DNA from: Novosphingobium hassiacum
Lineage (GTDB): Bacteria; Pseudomonadota; Alphaproteobacteria; Sphingomonadales; Sphingomonadaceae
Length of the DNA: 40,772 nucleotides
Direction: 5' to 3'
NCBI RefSeq assembly: GCF_014196055.1
Contig: NZ_JACICY010000018.1
Coordinates: 1 to 40,772 of the forward strand
A model generated the notes under the pieces. It saw only the letters and a program-made list of their open reading frames with translations, ran no database searches and was not told where the DNA came from. Positions 1-10,500 of this stretch are shown here, in pieces; position 1 is the stretch's first letter, and every line of letters starts with the position of its first letter. The translations under genes were made by a program, and so were the position numbers.

Positions 1-1896
1 TGTCAGGCAATTATCTGGAGTGAAATCATGGAAAACCGAAGGAAACCTGCGCCTCCCGCCGCCACGCTCGACATAAACTGCGACTGCAAAGAATATGTTC
101 TGGACTACCTCCTTCACAGCTTCCCGACCCAGCTCCATGAGAGCTTCACCGATGGCGATGGCAATCTCGCCTCTCGGCCTGCCTATGACCGTGATGGCAA
201 TGTCGTGCAGTGCCGCGAAGCCATCGAGCGCCGTGACCGGCTGATCGAACAGCTGGCGTCGATGGAACCGGTGCAAGGCGCGCTCGACCAGATCGTCCAG
301 CGGTTCGGGACCGACATGGTGGCCGAAGTCACCGGTCGTTCGCGCCGGATCGTCCGGAAGGTTGATGCGAATGGCGACCGGCTCGCCGTGGAGAACCGGC
401 CTGCCCATGCCAACCTTGCCGAAGCGCAGGCGTTCATGGAAGACAGGAAGCAGATACTCATCTTCTCCGACGCCGGGGGTACCGGGCGCAGCTACCATGC
501 CGATCTGGGCGCGCGGAACCAGCGGCTGCGGCACCATTATTTGCTCGAAGCGGGCTGGAAGGCCGACACCGCAATCCAAGGTCTGGGGCGAACCAACCGC
601 ACCAATCAGGCGCAGCCGCCGCTGTTCCGGCCGGTTGCCACCGATGTTCAGGCCGAGAAGCGCTTCCTCTCGACCATTGCCCGGCGGCTAGACACGCTGG
701 GTGCGATCACGCGCGGGCAGCGCCAGACAGGAGGGCAAGGACTGTTCCGACCGGAGGACAATCTCGAAAGCCCCTACGCCCGTGATGCGCTACGCCAACT
801 CTATGTCCTGATCTACGCGGGCAAGGTCGAGCATTGCTCGCTCGCGATTTTCGAGAGCATGACTGGCCTGTCGCTGACCGATGGTAGCGGTTGCCTGAAG
901 GACGACCTGCCGCCGATCACGACCTTCCTCAACCGGTTGCTGGCCTTGACCATCGCGATGCAGAACGTGCTGTTCACGGTGTTCGAGAAAATGCTGACCG
1001 CCAAGGTCGAGAGTGCGATTGCCGCGGGAAGCTACGATCTCGGACTCGAAACGCTGACTGCTGACAATTTCACCGTTACCGGTAGCGAGCCGATCTACGT
1101 CCACCCCGCAACAGGCGCCGAGACCCGCTTGCTCACGATTGCCATGCGCGAGCGCAACCAGCCGGTGACGCTCGAGAAGGCGCTCGATTTGCTGCGCGAA
1201 CCCGGTGCATGGCTGCTGGTCAACGCCCGCTCGAAACGCGCTGCGGTCCAGCTTCCCGCCCGCAGCCTCATGCTCGATGACGGCGAGGTGGAGCGTCGCA
1301 TCCGGCTGATCCGGCCGATGGAACGGTTGAACTTCGCCCTGAACTATTTGGCGGAGACCAGCTGGGAGGAGGTGGACGAGCAAACCTTCGCAGCAACCTG
1401 GCAGACCGAACTGGAACAGGTCGAGGAATTCACGCAAAGCGAACTGCACATTGTAACGGGCCTGCTGCTGCCGATTTGGAAGCAGCTCCCTGAAGAATCT
1501 ACTCGCGTTTACCGGCTTCAGACAGACGATGGCACGCGCATTGTCGGGCGCAGGGTTTCTTCGGCATGGGCCGCGAGCGCAACTGCCAGAACGGACGCGC
1601 CGGTCCTTTTGCCACCACAAGCACTCGCCCAGCTGCGGGAAGGCCACACCGTGCTCGACCTTGCCGATGGACTGCAACTGCGCCGTTCGCGGCTGATGCA
1701 GGTCAACCGGATCGAACTCACCGGGTTCGGGCAGGCGGCGGTCGACCGGCTGAAGGCCATGGGGCTGTTCTCCGAGATCATCAGCTGGAAGTTGCGCCTG
1801 TTCGTGCCGGATGATGTTGTGACAGGACCGGCGGTGATCGAGCGGCTGTTCGAACGGCATCCTCTGGCCCGCATCGCCGACCGGAAGGCTGCCTGA
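1..1896 (+). CDS. Strawberry-notch-type helicase, C-terminal part (5' partial)
   Basis: The reading frame is open from the first base of the window, so the ATG at 28 is probably internal and the gene starts outside. The visible 630 or so residues match the C-terminal helicase half of bacterial strawberry-notch proteins. A strand-like ILIFSDAGGTGRS segment (about residues 143-155 from the ATG) is followed by a helicase motif VI-like QGLGRTNRTNQ (about 184-194). The Walker A/B half must lie upstream. These large SF2-like proteins are common on sphingomonad plasmids and integrative elements, where their role is not established; DNA remodelling during transfer is a guess. The stop is followed after one base by the ATG of the Toprim gene, so the two are probably cotranscribed. 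Confidence 0.8.
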   Translation, partial: CQAIIWSEIMENRRKPAPPAATLDINCDCKEYVLDYLLHSFPTQLHESFTDGDGNLASRPAYDRDGNVVQCREAIERRDRLIEQLASMEPVQGALDQIVQRFGTDMVAEVTGRSRRIVRKVDANGDRLAVENRPAHANLAEAQAFMEDRKQILIFSDAGGTGRSYHADLGARNQRLRHHYLLEAGWKADTAIQGLGRTNRTNQAQPPLFRPVATDVQAEKRFLSTIARRLDTLGAITRGQRQTGGQGLFRPEDNLESPYARDALRQLYVLIYAGKVEHCSLAIFESMTGLSLTDGSGCLKDDLPPITTFLNRLLALTIAMQNVLFTVFEKMLTAKVESAIAAGSYDLGLETLTADNFTVTGSEPIYVHPATGAETRLLTIAMRERNQPVTLEKALDLLREPGAWLLVNARSKRAAVQLPARSLMLDDGEVERRIRLIRPMERLNFALNYLAETSWEEVDEQTFAATWQTELEQVEEFTQSELHIVTGLLLPIWKQLPEESTRVYRLQTDDGTRIVGRRVSSAWAASATARTDAPVLLPPQALAQLREGHTVLDLADGLQLRRSRLMQVNRIELTGFGQAAVDRLKAMGLFSEIISWKLRLFVPDDVVTGPAVIERLFERHPLARIADRKAA

Positions 1897-1897
1897 C

Positions 1898-2974
1898 ATG
1901 CCTGTCCTGAGCAAACTCGAACAGGGGACTCTATCCACTCGCGCGGCGGAACTATCGGAACGGCTTGCGCAAAATGCGCAGGCCGTTTGCCGCCATTATC
2001 TGCCTTCAGGGCGCCGCGAAGGCCGCTACTGGATGGTTGGCGATGTTGCCGGCACGCCCGGACGCAGCCTCTACATCCGCCTGTTCGAGACCGAGCGTGG
2101 CAGGATCGGCAACTGGGTCGACGCCGCGACCGGCGAGCATGGCGATCTCGTCGATCTCATCCGCCTCAATCAGCGGCATGGCCGACTGGCCGAGACCATC
2201 AATGAGGCCGAACGCTTCCTCAGCCTGCCACTATCGGCCTCGAACGATGAGCGCACTGCCACATCCTTCGCCAAGCCCGCACACACCGGGTCCACAACTG
2301 CTGCCAAACGGCTTTTCGCTGCATCGAAGCCGCTGATCGGATCGCTGGCTAACGCCTATCTGCGCTCACGCGGCATCACACTGGTCTCGGACCTGCCAGC
2401 CCTGCGCTTTCATCAGCGCTGCTATTACCGAGCCAATGAAGGTGACGCCCCCGGAACCCCCGGCGCTTTTCCGGCACTGATTGCAACGGTGACCGATAAC
2501 GACGGTGTGCAGACCGGCACGCATCGCACGTGGATTGACCCTTCGGGCGTCGGGAAGGCCAATGTTGCATCGCCGCGCCGGGCCATGGGCAATATGCTCG
2601 GCAACGCGGTCCGGTTCGGAACAGCGGATGACGTCCTCATTGCAGGCGAAGGCATCGAGACCGTGCTGTCGTTGCGCGAAGTCCTGCCGACCATGCCGAT
2701 GGCAGCCGCAACCTCGTCGGCCCATCTCGCCGCCATCCTTTTCCCGCCGACGCTTCAGCGCCTCTACGTCGCGCGCGACTGGGATGCAGCAGGCGACGCG
2801 GCGTTTGGCATCCTGACCGACCGCACGCAGGCAGCGGGGATCGAGCTCGTGTCGCTCATGCCTGACCTCGCCGACTTCAACGACGATCTCTGCCAGCACG
2901 GCGCATCAGCATTGGGTGAGCGGGTTCGCCTTCAGCTGCATGAGCAGGATCGCACGCACTTCTCCATCGACTGA
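1898..2974 (+). CDS. Toprim domain protein (primase-like)
   Basis: The 358-residue protein has an N-terminal region with an RYWMVGDVAGTPGRSLYIRL segment (about 43-62) and a C-terminal Toprim fold. The Toprim acidic residues are visible as GEGIET (E251, E254) and ARDWDAAGD (D294, D296). Toprim domains bind Mg2+ in primases, topoisomerases and related nucleases. In mobile elements this architecture (DUF7146 plus Toprim) usually sits beside a strawberry-notch helicase, as here, which suggests a role in element replication or strand synthesis after transfer. No zinc-finger cysteine cluster is visible, so it may be a primase relative without the full priming module. Start ATG lies one base after the preceding stop. 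Confidence 0.8.
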   Translation: MPVLSKLEQGTLSTRAAELSERLAQNAQAVCRHYLPSGRREGRYWMVGDVAGTPGRSLYIRLFETERGRIGNWVDAATGEHGDLVDLIRLNQRHGRLAETINEAERFLSLPLSASNDERTATSFAKPAHTGSTTAAKRLFAASKPLIGSLANAYLRSRGITLVSDLPALRFHQRCYYRANEGDAPGTPGAFPALIATVTDNDGVQTGTHRTWIDPSGVGKANVASPRRAMGNMLGNAVRFGTADDVLIAGEGIETVLSLREVLPTMPMAAATSSAHLAAILFPPTLQRLYVARDWDAAGDAAFGILTDRTQAAGIELVSLMPDLADFNDDLCQHGASALGERVRLQLHEQDRTHFSID

Positions 2975-3104
2975 GGCCGAGCCGATACGGGGTCGGAGGA
3001 TCGAGCTGTGGCGCGCATCATCCAGGGCCAGTGTTCCGGACCAGCCCTGCCTTCCGGGGAGGCGTCCGAGAGACCGGCTGCCGGGTGGCCGCAACGGCGG
3101 TCAT

Positions 3105-3160
3105 GCGGCTATTTTCCGGCGGCGCAAACGCGCCTTTCCATCGCGAACCAAAATAGCCGC
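3105..3160. repeat. Inverted repeat in leader of the DUF2493 gene
   Basis: GCGGCTATTTT at 3105-3115 is perfectly mirrored by AAAATAGCCGC at 3150-3160, with a 34-base loop. It lies in the 347-base gap between the Toprim and DUF2493 genes, a gap with no gene I can support. It could be an operator or part of a folded leader RNA. Confidence 0.6.
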
Positions 3161-3198
3161 CCGTCCGCCATCCTCCGCTGCGCTTCGGCCCTGGCCCA

Positions 3199-3223
3199 CC
3201 CCAAAAAGTATTACTTTTTGGGG
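3199..3223. repeat. 25-base near-continuous palindrome
   Basis: CCCCAAAAAGTA (3199-3210) is perfectly mirrored by TACTTTTTGGGG (3212-3223) around one central T. It is followed by ACCCCGA. It is about 100 bases before the DUF2493 start. A terminator, an attenuator or a protein-binding site are all possible; the following bases are not T-rich, which argues against a simple terminator on this strand. Confidence 0.7.
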
Positions 3224-3279
3224 ACCCCGAGCGGCGGGTGCGCCCTCCCGTCAGCCGGTCAGAGGGACGCCCATGAAGG

Positions 3280-3296
3280 CCGGGCAAGGTGCCCGG
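3280..3296 (+). promoter_or_regulatory. Small hairpin just before the DUF2493 ribosome site
   Basis: CCGGGCA and TGCCCGG pair across an AGG loop. The hairpin ends 12 bases before the AAGGA ribosome site (3309-3313) of the DUF2493 gene, so it could affect translation of that gene. Confidence 0.5.
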
Positions 3297-3321
3297 TTCC
3301 AAGGCCCCAAGGACTTGTCCC

Positions 3322-4239
3322 ATGACCATCATGCCCGATTCCGAACCCGAACACGAAGTCTCGCCCACCGCCCATCTTCTCGATGAAATCGCCCTTTACG
3401 GCTATCGCCCGTTCTCGGATGAAGCCGACCCACGGCCACTCCCGGAGGAGCGCATCGCTGCTGGTGCCGTCGTCGACATGTTCGATGCCCTCATCGCCAC
3501 CATGATCGACACGAGGCTCGAACCCGATCTGGAAGATCTGTGCTGGTCGCTCGCCAACCTCTTCCACCGCGCCGAGTTCCGCATCCAGCGCGAGCTCGAT
3601 GACAATGAAGATGCCCAGAAACGCAGTCAGCGCGAGCAGGATGGGTCCGAAGTCAATTCTGTCGAGCTCGAACGGCATACCCGCGAAGGCATCGGGCTGA
3701 TCGAACGCCGCAACGCCATGGAGTTCATGCGCGAAGCCGCCGCCGACCAGTTCGAAGCGCATTTCCGTAAAGCCTGGACGCCGCGCACCGGATCACTGGT
3801 CAACCATCGCACCCTGACCGCCGCGATGATCGACAGCCGCGACTTCCTTGCCGCCAAGCGCCGGTCGGAAACCGAGCCGATGCTGCCCGCCGGCACGCGG
3901 ATCGCATTCACCTCGGGTCCCGCCTATCAGGATCACAACCGCATATGGGCTGCGCTCGACAAAGTTCTCGCCAAATATCCCGACATGGTCGTGTTTCATG
4001 GCGGCAATCCGACCGGCGGCGAACACATCGCCTCGCTCTGGGCACGCGCACGCAAGATCACCCATGTTCCGTTCCGGCCCGACTGGGAACGGTTCAAGAA
4101 GGCGGCTCCGTTCCGTCGCAACGATCAAATGCTCGAGGTGATGCCGAAGGCTGTGGTTGCCTGTCCAGGCAATGGCATCAATGCCAACCTGGTCGACAAG
4201 GCTCGCAAGATGGGGATTACGGTTTGGGCGATCGAATGA
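3322..4239 (+). CDS. DUF2493 (SLOG-like) domain protein
   Basis: The 305-residue protein has a charged helical N-terminal half and a C-terminal Rossmann-like DUF2493 domain (about residues 188-305). Visible features are a TRIAFTSGP strand, the glycine-rich VVFHGGNPTGGEHIASLWA stretch and a following VPFRPDW. DUF2493 belongs to the SLOG superfamily thought to bind nucleotide or nucleotide-sugar ligands; related proteins are proposed in DNA processing and immunity, but no reaction is known for this one. I chose ATG 3322 because AAGGA at 3309-3313 is correctly spaced; the longer frame would need GTG at 3289 inside a hairpin. This protein is a standard companion of the strawberry-notch and Toprim genes on sphingomonad mobile elements. 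Confidence 0.78.
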   Translation: MTIMPDSEPEHEVSPTAHLLDEIALYGYRPFSDEADPRPLPEERIAAGAVVDMFDALIATMIDTRLEPDLEDLCWSLANLFHRAEFRIQRELDDNEDAQKRSQREQDGSEVNSVELERHTREGIGLIERRNAMEFMREAAADQFEAHFRKAWTPRTGSLVNHRTLTAAMIDSRDFLAAKRRSETEPMLPAGTRIAFTSGPAYQDHNRIWAALDKVLAKYPDMVVFHGGNPTGGEHIASLWARARKITHVPFRPDWERFKKAAPFRRNDQMLEVMPKAVVACPGNGINANLVDKARKMGITVWAIE

Positions 4240-4599
4240 CCGAGGCTAGGGACTGACCGGTAAGTCCGCTTCAGATCTAAGCCGCCATACATTCACCGTC
4301 GCAATCTCCGGCCCGTAATGACCAAGGTTGGGGACACTCCGGAACGGCAGTTCTAGGGAGTGAATTGCGGATAGCGGTCATTCTGGACGATAAGTCGGCA
4401 TATCGGCTGCGCGCCGGTCGTGCGGCGTCGTGTTCAGCAGATCTGGAAGCGGGTATTTGGTCATGGCGCTTGGCGCGGCATCGTGAACGCACGACCCTGG
4501 ATAACCTTGCTGACTGCAAGGAATGGAAGGACCGGCCCTGTGCGCGACTTTTCCCAAGCGCGCCATTGTGAGCGAAGCTAGCCACAGTTAGACACCCTC
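4240..4599. other. Gene-free junction before the STAND gene
   Basis: No convincing gene is visible. Short open frames on both strands lack ribosome sites and recognisable sequence. Near 4360-4385 is a TAGCGGTCATTC-type segment like dispersed intergenic repeats I associate with sphingomonads (from memory). It probably marks the left edge of the cargo block inserted in the mobile-element backbone. Confidence 0.45.
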
Positions 4600-7500
4600 A
4601 TGGCTCGCACTGAATATTCCGGCAAACGCGGTGGCAACGCTGGCGATGATTTCCATGAAATTTGGGCAATGCGACGGGCGCTTGAGATTGTTGCTCCCCA
4701 TTCGACAGTCCAGCAAGTCACCGTTGAAGGGGTGTTAGCTGAAGACGAGGTCGGATCAGATCGAGCCGCGTGGGATGGGGTCGATTGCGCCATTTATCAT
4801 GGCGGCACCGATGGGACATTCAATTGCATTGAACTCGTTCAGCTAAAGTATTCGGGTTCGGAGCCTTCCAAGCCGTGGTCGCTTGCTCGCCTAACTCAAT
4901 CTGCGCGCAAGGCGCGCAACAGCTCAGTCATTGCCCGGCTGTCGGAAGCCTATGCGGCGATGGCAACCAAATATGCTCACTTGGCTCGCGACGAGAAGAT
5001 CACCGTGAAACTGGTGAGCAACCAGCCCGCGTCCGCGGAGTTGGAGAGACTTCTGGACTTGCCATCTGAAGATCATGAACTTGCCGAGATTCGCCGCGCG
5101 GCTGGGCTTCAAGCTGCTGAGTTTTCGGCGTTCTGGTCTGCGTTGGACTTATCCGAGTTGGGGACCGTGGGCCGCCATCAGCTAGAGGAAAAATTGATCC
5201 TTGAGATCGCAGCTTGGGAGCCGACTGACACCGCCAGATACGTGGACAAGTTTCGCGTTTTCATCCGAAATCGAATGAAACCCGAGGGCGAAGGTGCTCC
5301 CATCACGGTGGAAAGCATCCTCGGGGGCGTTTTCAATGTTGGTGCTCAAACTCTGTTTCCTTGTCCGAACGAAATAGAGCCATTGGAGCATCTCGTTCAA
5401 CGTGCGGCCTCTCGCGAAATTATCGACATCTGGCACACAGGCACCGCGAGGGTCTGTCTTCACGGCCAGGGCGGTGAAGGCAAGACGACAGTGCTTCAGG
5501 AAATTTCCAGCCGGCTACCGAGCAACTCGGTGATGGTAATCTACGATTGCTACGGCGCTGGCTCATATCTGGATTCTGACGGCCTCCGGCATAAGCCGAG
5601 CGATGCGTTCCGCCAGATGGGCAATGATGCAAGTGCGGAGCTGCTCCTTCCCCTTTTGGTGTCTCAGGATCGTGACGCCGATCACGTGAGGCTTTTTTCA
5701 ACACGCCTAAAGAAGGTGGCTGAGACATTGGCCTCGCTGGATGAGGACGCGTTGTTAGTCGTGGCTGTGGATGCAGCCGACAACGCTGTGACCGCTGCAA
5801 ATGAGACGACCGACATGCAGTCATTCGTGCCCGCGTTCCTTGAGTTGGGCACGCAACCAGCGAATGTGCGCTTTCTGGTTAGCGCACGCTCAGGACGGCT
5901 TGGTCAGCTCGCCCTTCCTCGGGACTACAAGCTCGTGTCGCTTACGGGATTTACTCGCGAGGAGACTTTGAAGTTTCTCAAGAGCCAACTCCCCATCGAC
6001 GACGAGGACGAAAGGATTGGAGAGATTCATCGGCTCTCGGGAGGAAATCCACGTGTTCTTCAGTATGTCTTAAAGGCTGCCGACGATGACGTGTCCCGCC
6101 TGCTCGATTTCCTTGCCCCGAACGGAAAGAATCTGGGGGGCATTTTCGATGAAATAATCGAAAATGCGTTCAAGAAGGTCGGAGCGGGCGGCGACATCAA
6201 GCGGCTCTGCGCGGGTTTGACTTTGTTGCCTCGCCCTGTCCCGATCGACTGCCTGGCAGCGGCTTGCGGATTAGACGAAGCGCATACGCGCGACATCCTG
6301 GCTGACTTGTCTCCTGGCGTCATCGTGGACAGCGAGCATGTAGGCTTTCGGGACGAAGATTTCGAAGCACATATCCGGGATCACGGCGCTGCCCTGAGTC
6401 CGGAAATCCTCGAAGCCGCGGCTAGTCACTTAGAAAAGCTCTCCCAATGCGATGCCTATGCAGCCGAACATGCGGCCGACATTCTCTTTCGGGCAGGCCG
6501 ATTGGATGAGGTTCTCGCGCTCGCACAACAGCAGATGTCGGACTACCCGATAGATGACCCTGCCTTGCGCACGCTTGTCTACGAGCGCCGTATGCGAGCG
6601 GCAATCCGCTCATGTCGGCAAACCGGAAACGCGCGCGATGCGACCACGCTCTTGTTGGCCGGTGCCGACGCTTTCCGGAAAGACGCAGCGATCCGAGAAT
6701 TGCTTTTCGACAACCTCGATCTAGCAGCGAGGTTCTCGCAAGATCAGATGCGTCAAATCTTTCTGGCCGACCCGACAAAAAGACCGGGGCACGGAAGCTT
6801 CCTGATGCAGTCAATCGCAGTTGCCAGCGAGAGCGGCGACCGGCTCGAATATTCCTCCGAGAAGAGACTCCTTTCGGCCTGGCTTGAGAGCTTTCGAGAG
6901 CGGCGGCGCAATGAAGAGCACGATGAATATGGCGAACGTGATTGGCAGCTCAATGCCCCCGACCTAGCGGCTTGGATCGAAGGCGTAGCTGGCGTGGAAG
7001 GTTGGGAAGCCGCACACCGCGTTACGCTGGGCGCGCGCCCAATCAGGTTCCGGCAGAGCATACGTTTCGCATTGATCGACCGGCTCGCCCGGAAAGGCAA
7101 TTTTGAAGCTCTTCAGAGCTATCTATCACACTTGCCCAATGGATTTCCAGGCAAGGGGCTGGCGCAGGCTCTGCTCGCCTTAGGAGGGCGTCCGTTCGAC
7201 GAGGTAGAGTTGCTGGCCGATCTCGAAAGGCATGCCACAGCCGCGGCTGCGCTATTCACCTCTGCCGAGCAAAGCTACGGCGATGAAGGAACTTCGCTAG
7301 ACGTACTTGAGTTGTGGATCTCCGCGATTGAGGTGGCACTGATTCATGGCGCCACGAAGACTAAGATCAGGAGCATTCTCGCGCCAATGTGCTCCAGAGA
7401 TGTCAGGTCGCGGGTTCGCTTCGACCGGCACGTATCTGTCGCTGCTAACATGGTTCTCCGGGCGTTCGCGCTCTACCAAAATCTAGCCGGACGGACATCG

Positions 7501-10500
7501 AGAGCGAGTGACTTTGTTGTCGCGCCGGTGGTGCGAGGGCGATCCAAAGCTGCACAGCTTAAGAAGCGGGAACGCGATGAAAACGTCGCGAAAGCAGTCA
7601 AACGCGTCGAAAGAGTTTGGCCAGCGTACCAGACTCGCGCGGCAATTCTGCGTGGGAGTATCAGCGCACCCGAGGCAGTTGAAGCAATTCGCAAATCGCT
7701 AAAGCTGCCGACAGGGTCGTTCGCCTACGAAGAGGAGAGGTTCGACCTTCGGACACGCGATCACTATCTCGCTCGATCTCTTCTGCTCTTGTTCGCAATT
7801 GAAGACATTCCGTCGACCGATCTTTTCGATGTCACGCTTTCGCTGTTCCAAAAGTTCGAGTTTCCTGGACGAAGTGCGGCCAGTCAGCTGCTTCGTTTTG
7901 CTCAGTTCGTCCCTCGAACGAAGGAACTCGTTCTCGACAAGATTCGAGAGGTTAACGTCGCTTGGCGCGAAGAGAAGGTTCCTTCGTACGACAAGATCGA
8001 AGGCATAACTCGATACTCGCGCATCGCGCTACTGCAGAGTCACAAGGTTGCTCTGGAGGGTTTTGATCTCGCAATCGAGATCGCCTCAGAGATCGACGCT
8101 GAATCGGTGCATGCGTTGGCGATCTGTGAGCAACTTTCGAGGCATGCCCGAGAGTACTTAGGCGATGATGCTGCGATGTCTATCGCGCGCGATCTAGGCG
8201 CAATAGCGCAAGACGTGGGGCTCAGAGTTGGGTCCAATGATGGGTTTCCTTGGCGAGAGATCGCCGCGGCCCTTGCGTATCTTTCGCCCCCTCACGCCTT
8301 CGCCATTTGCGCCAGATTTCATGAGATTGGCCTCACCGGCCTTGACGAGTTGCTCGACCCAATCTTGACCGCGTGCATCAGGTCTAAAGCACTATCTGCC
8401 CCTTGCATAACCGCGTTGCTCGCCCTTCTCGATGGACCGTCCAGCCGTGTTCTGGACGAACTCAGTAGACTTGACAGCGGCGTGGACGATCGGTGCTGGG
8501 CAATCGTTGCCAAAGACGCCCTCATTCGAGGCAATGGCTCAATTCCCGCACTGAGCAAACAACTGGGCGCGCGGGTCGCAAAGGCCGGCAAGGCCGGAAA
8601 CCATGTTTTGGATGCCGCAGCATTCCTAGAAGGTCTTCCTAAGACCACCGATAGGGGGGGCTCGGTGGATATCTCTGGCCTCGCCAAGCAATCAACTCAG
8701 CTTGATTGGACGAAAATCTCATCTGCGGACGATCTGGCGGAGGCTCTCAATTCGGTCATTAGTGCCGCGCCAGAAGGTAGCTATCTCACGCAGGACACCG
8801 TACTCTCGAGCAGCCTGCTCGCGCTTCCTGAACATCGACGCGTGGACATTCTGACGTACGTCACCCCCGATGCTGAGAGATTCAGACTCACCTATCAGTT
8901 CGGCGAATTTCTTTTCCGCTGGTTGAGCGCTTGGAAGGATACGCCGGGCGTGGCGCGTTGGTGCCGGAAGCACCTGCTGAACGTGATTGCCAACAATCTA
9001 CCAGCGCTAACTCGCTACCTTGAGATGGGCCAATCCCGGTTAGGGTCGCTCATCGCGCTTACTGATGCGAATGGGACAGCGGTAATCGACGCATTGTTGT
9101 CTGGGGTCGCGCAGTCGATCGACGAATTACATTCTGCAACTATATATTTCTTGGCGGCAGAGATCGCGACACGAGGGCCTGGCGAAGACTGCGCGGACGC
9201 ACTTAGAGATCACATTTCACGCCGACTCATTCGTCTTGAACCCTCAGACCGCATGCTGCCCAACATGAATGGTGTGCCGGTTGATCCGCCACTCGGTGTG
9301 TCTCAATTCGTATTCGCTCTACTCGGAAGCCCGATCGTTCCGTTACGTTGGCAGGCGGCGCACGTGGTACGCCGTTTGGCCCAACTTGATCAAACGAGCA
9401 CGCTCTACAGCATGTTCGAATGCTATGACCAAGACGGGAACCACAGCTTTGGGCACCCCGAAGCGCCCCCGTACATACTAAGTTCCAGACTATGGTTGCT
9501 CATAGGGATAGCTAGAGCCGCTTGGGAATCACCCTCACAGATTATGTGTTTCAAGGATGTCCTGTTCGCCATCGGCGAATCTGCATCCTTTCCGCATGTT
9601 CTCATTCGTTCATTTGCGCAATTGGCCCTTAAAGGCTTGGTTTATCGTAACCCAGATCAATTTTCATCCGCAGAAGCGCTTCGTATTGTGCAGATTAATG
9701 CGCCGGCCAAAGCAAGAGCCAAGAAAAAGGGGAAAGGATACCGTTCGACTTTTGAGAAATATGGAACGGATCATACTAAGAATAGGAAGTTCAGATTTGA
9801 TACGATGGACACTCTGCCGTATTGCTACGACTATGCCGTAAGGGGCTTTGCAAATCCCAGCGCAAAGAAGTTTCTCGATCGGGCCGAGCACTGGATTCTA
9901 GAGGAGTGGGCTTCGCCAGAGCGTGCGCGTGACGTTGATGCCTTGCGACGAGGTTCAAATCTTTGGCGAAAGGACGGCTTTTCGACCAGCACGTCCCACG
10001 GCTCGAACCCATCCATCGAGACCTACCACACCTACCTTGAAACTCACGCGATGTATTGTGCCGTTGGCGATTTCCTTGTGAGCGAACCGCTCGATAAGGA
10101 TGCCGATAACTGGGACCGATTCGAAGCATGGCTTGAGCGACAAGGGCTAACCATGGCCCCGATTTGGCTTAGCGACCTTCGGCTTCCAAAACCATTGGAA
10201 GTGCAGGCATGGCGAGAGCCAACTACGGATGCGACTTGGCTCAAAAAGCGTGATGAGGATGACTATCGCCGCGAACTAGCGCTTGAGGACGCGGATTGGC
10301 TGGTGCTGGCGAGTGACCAATGGGCAAGTAGCCATTCGCTGACCGCAACCGTACGCGTGGAGTCTTGCCTAGTGTCAGGCGAAACCGCCTCATCTCTGCG
10401 GCGCACGCTGGAAGCGTCTCCCAACTCCTATGGGTACCGCTTAGCGATCCGCGATGATGACGAGATCAATCATGGAGACTTCACACTTCGTTCGATCCTG

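Noticed and set aside
790..1938. 382-codon minus-strand frame
   Set aside because: Antisense to the strawberry-notch gene and rich in Arg, Gln and His, as expected of a shadow in GC-rich DNA.
4277..4585. 102-codon minus-strand frame before the STAND gene
   Set aside because: No ribosome site, biased composition and no family; treated as a gene-free junction.
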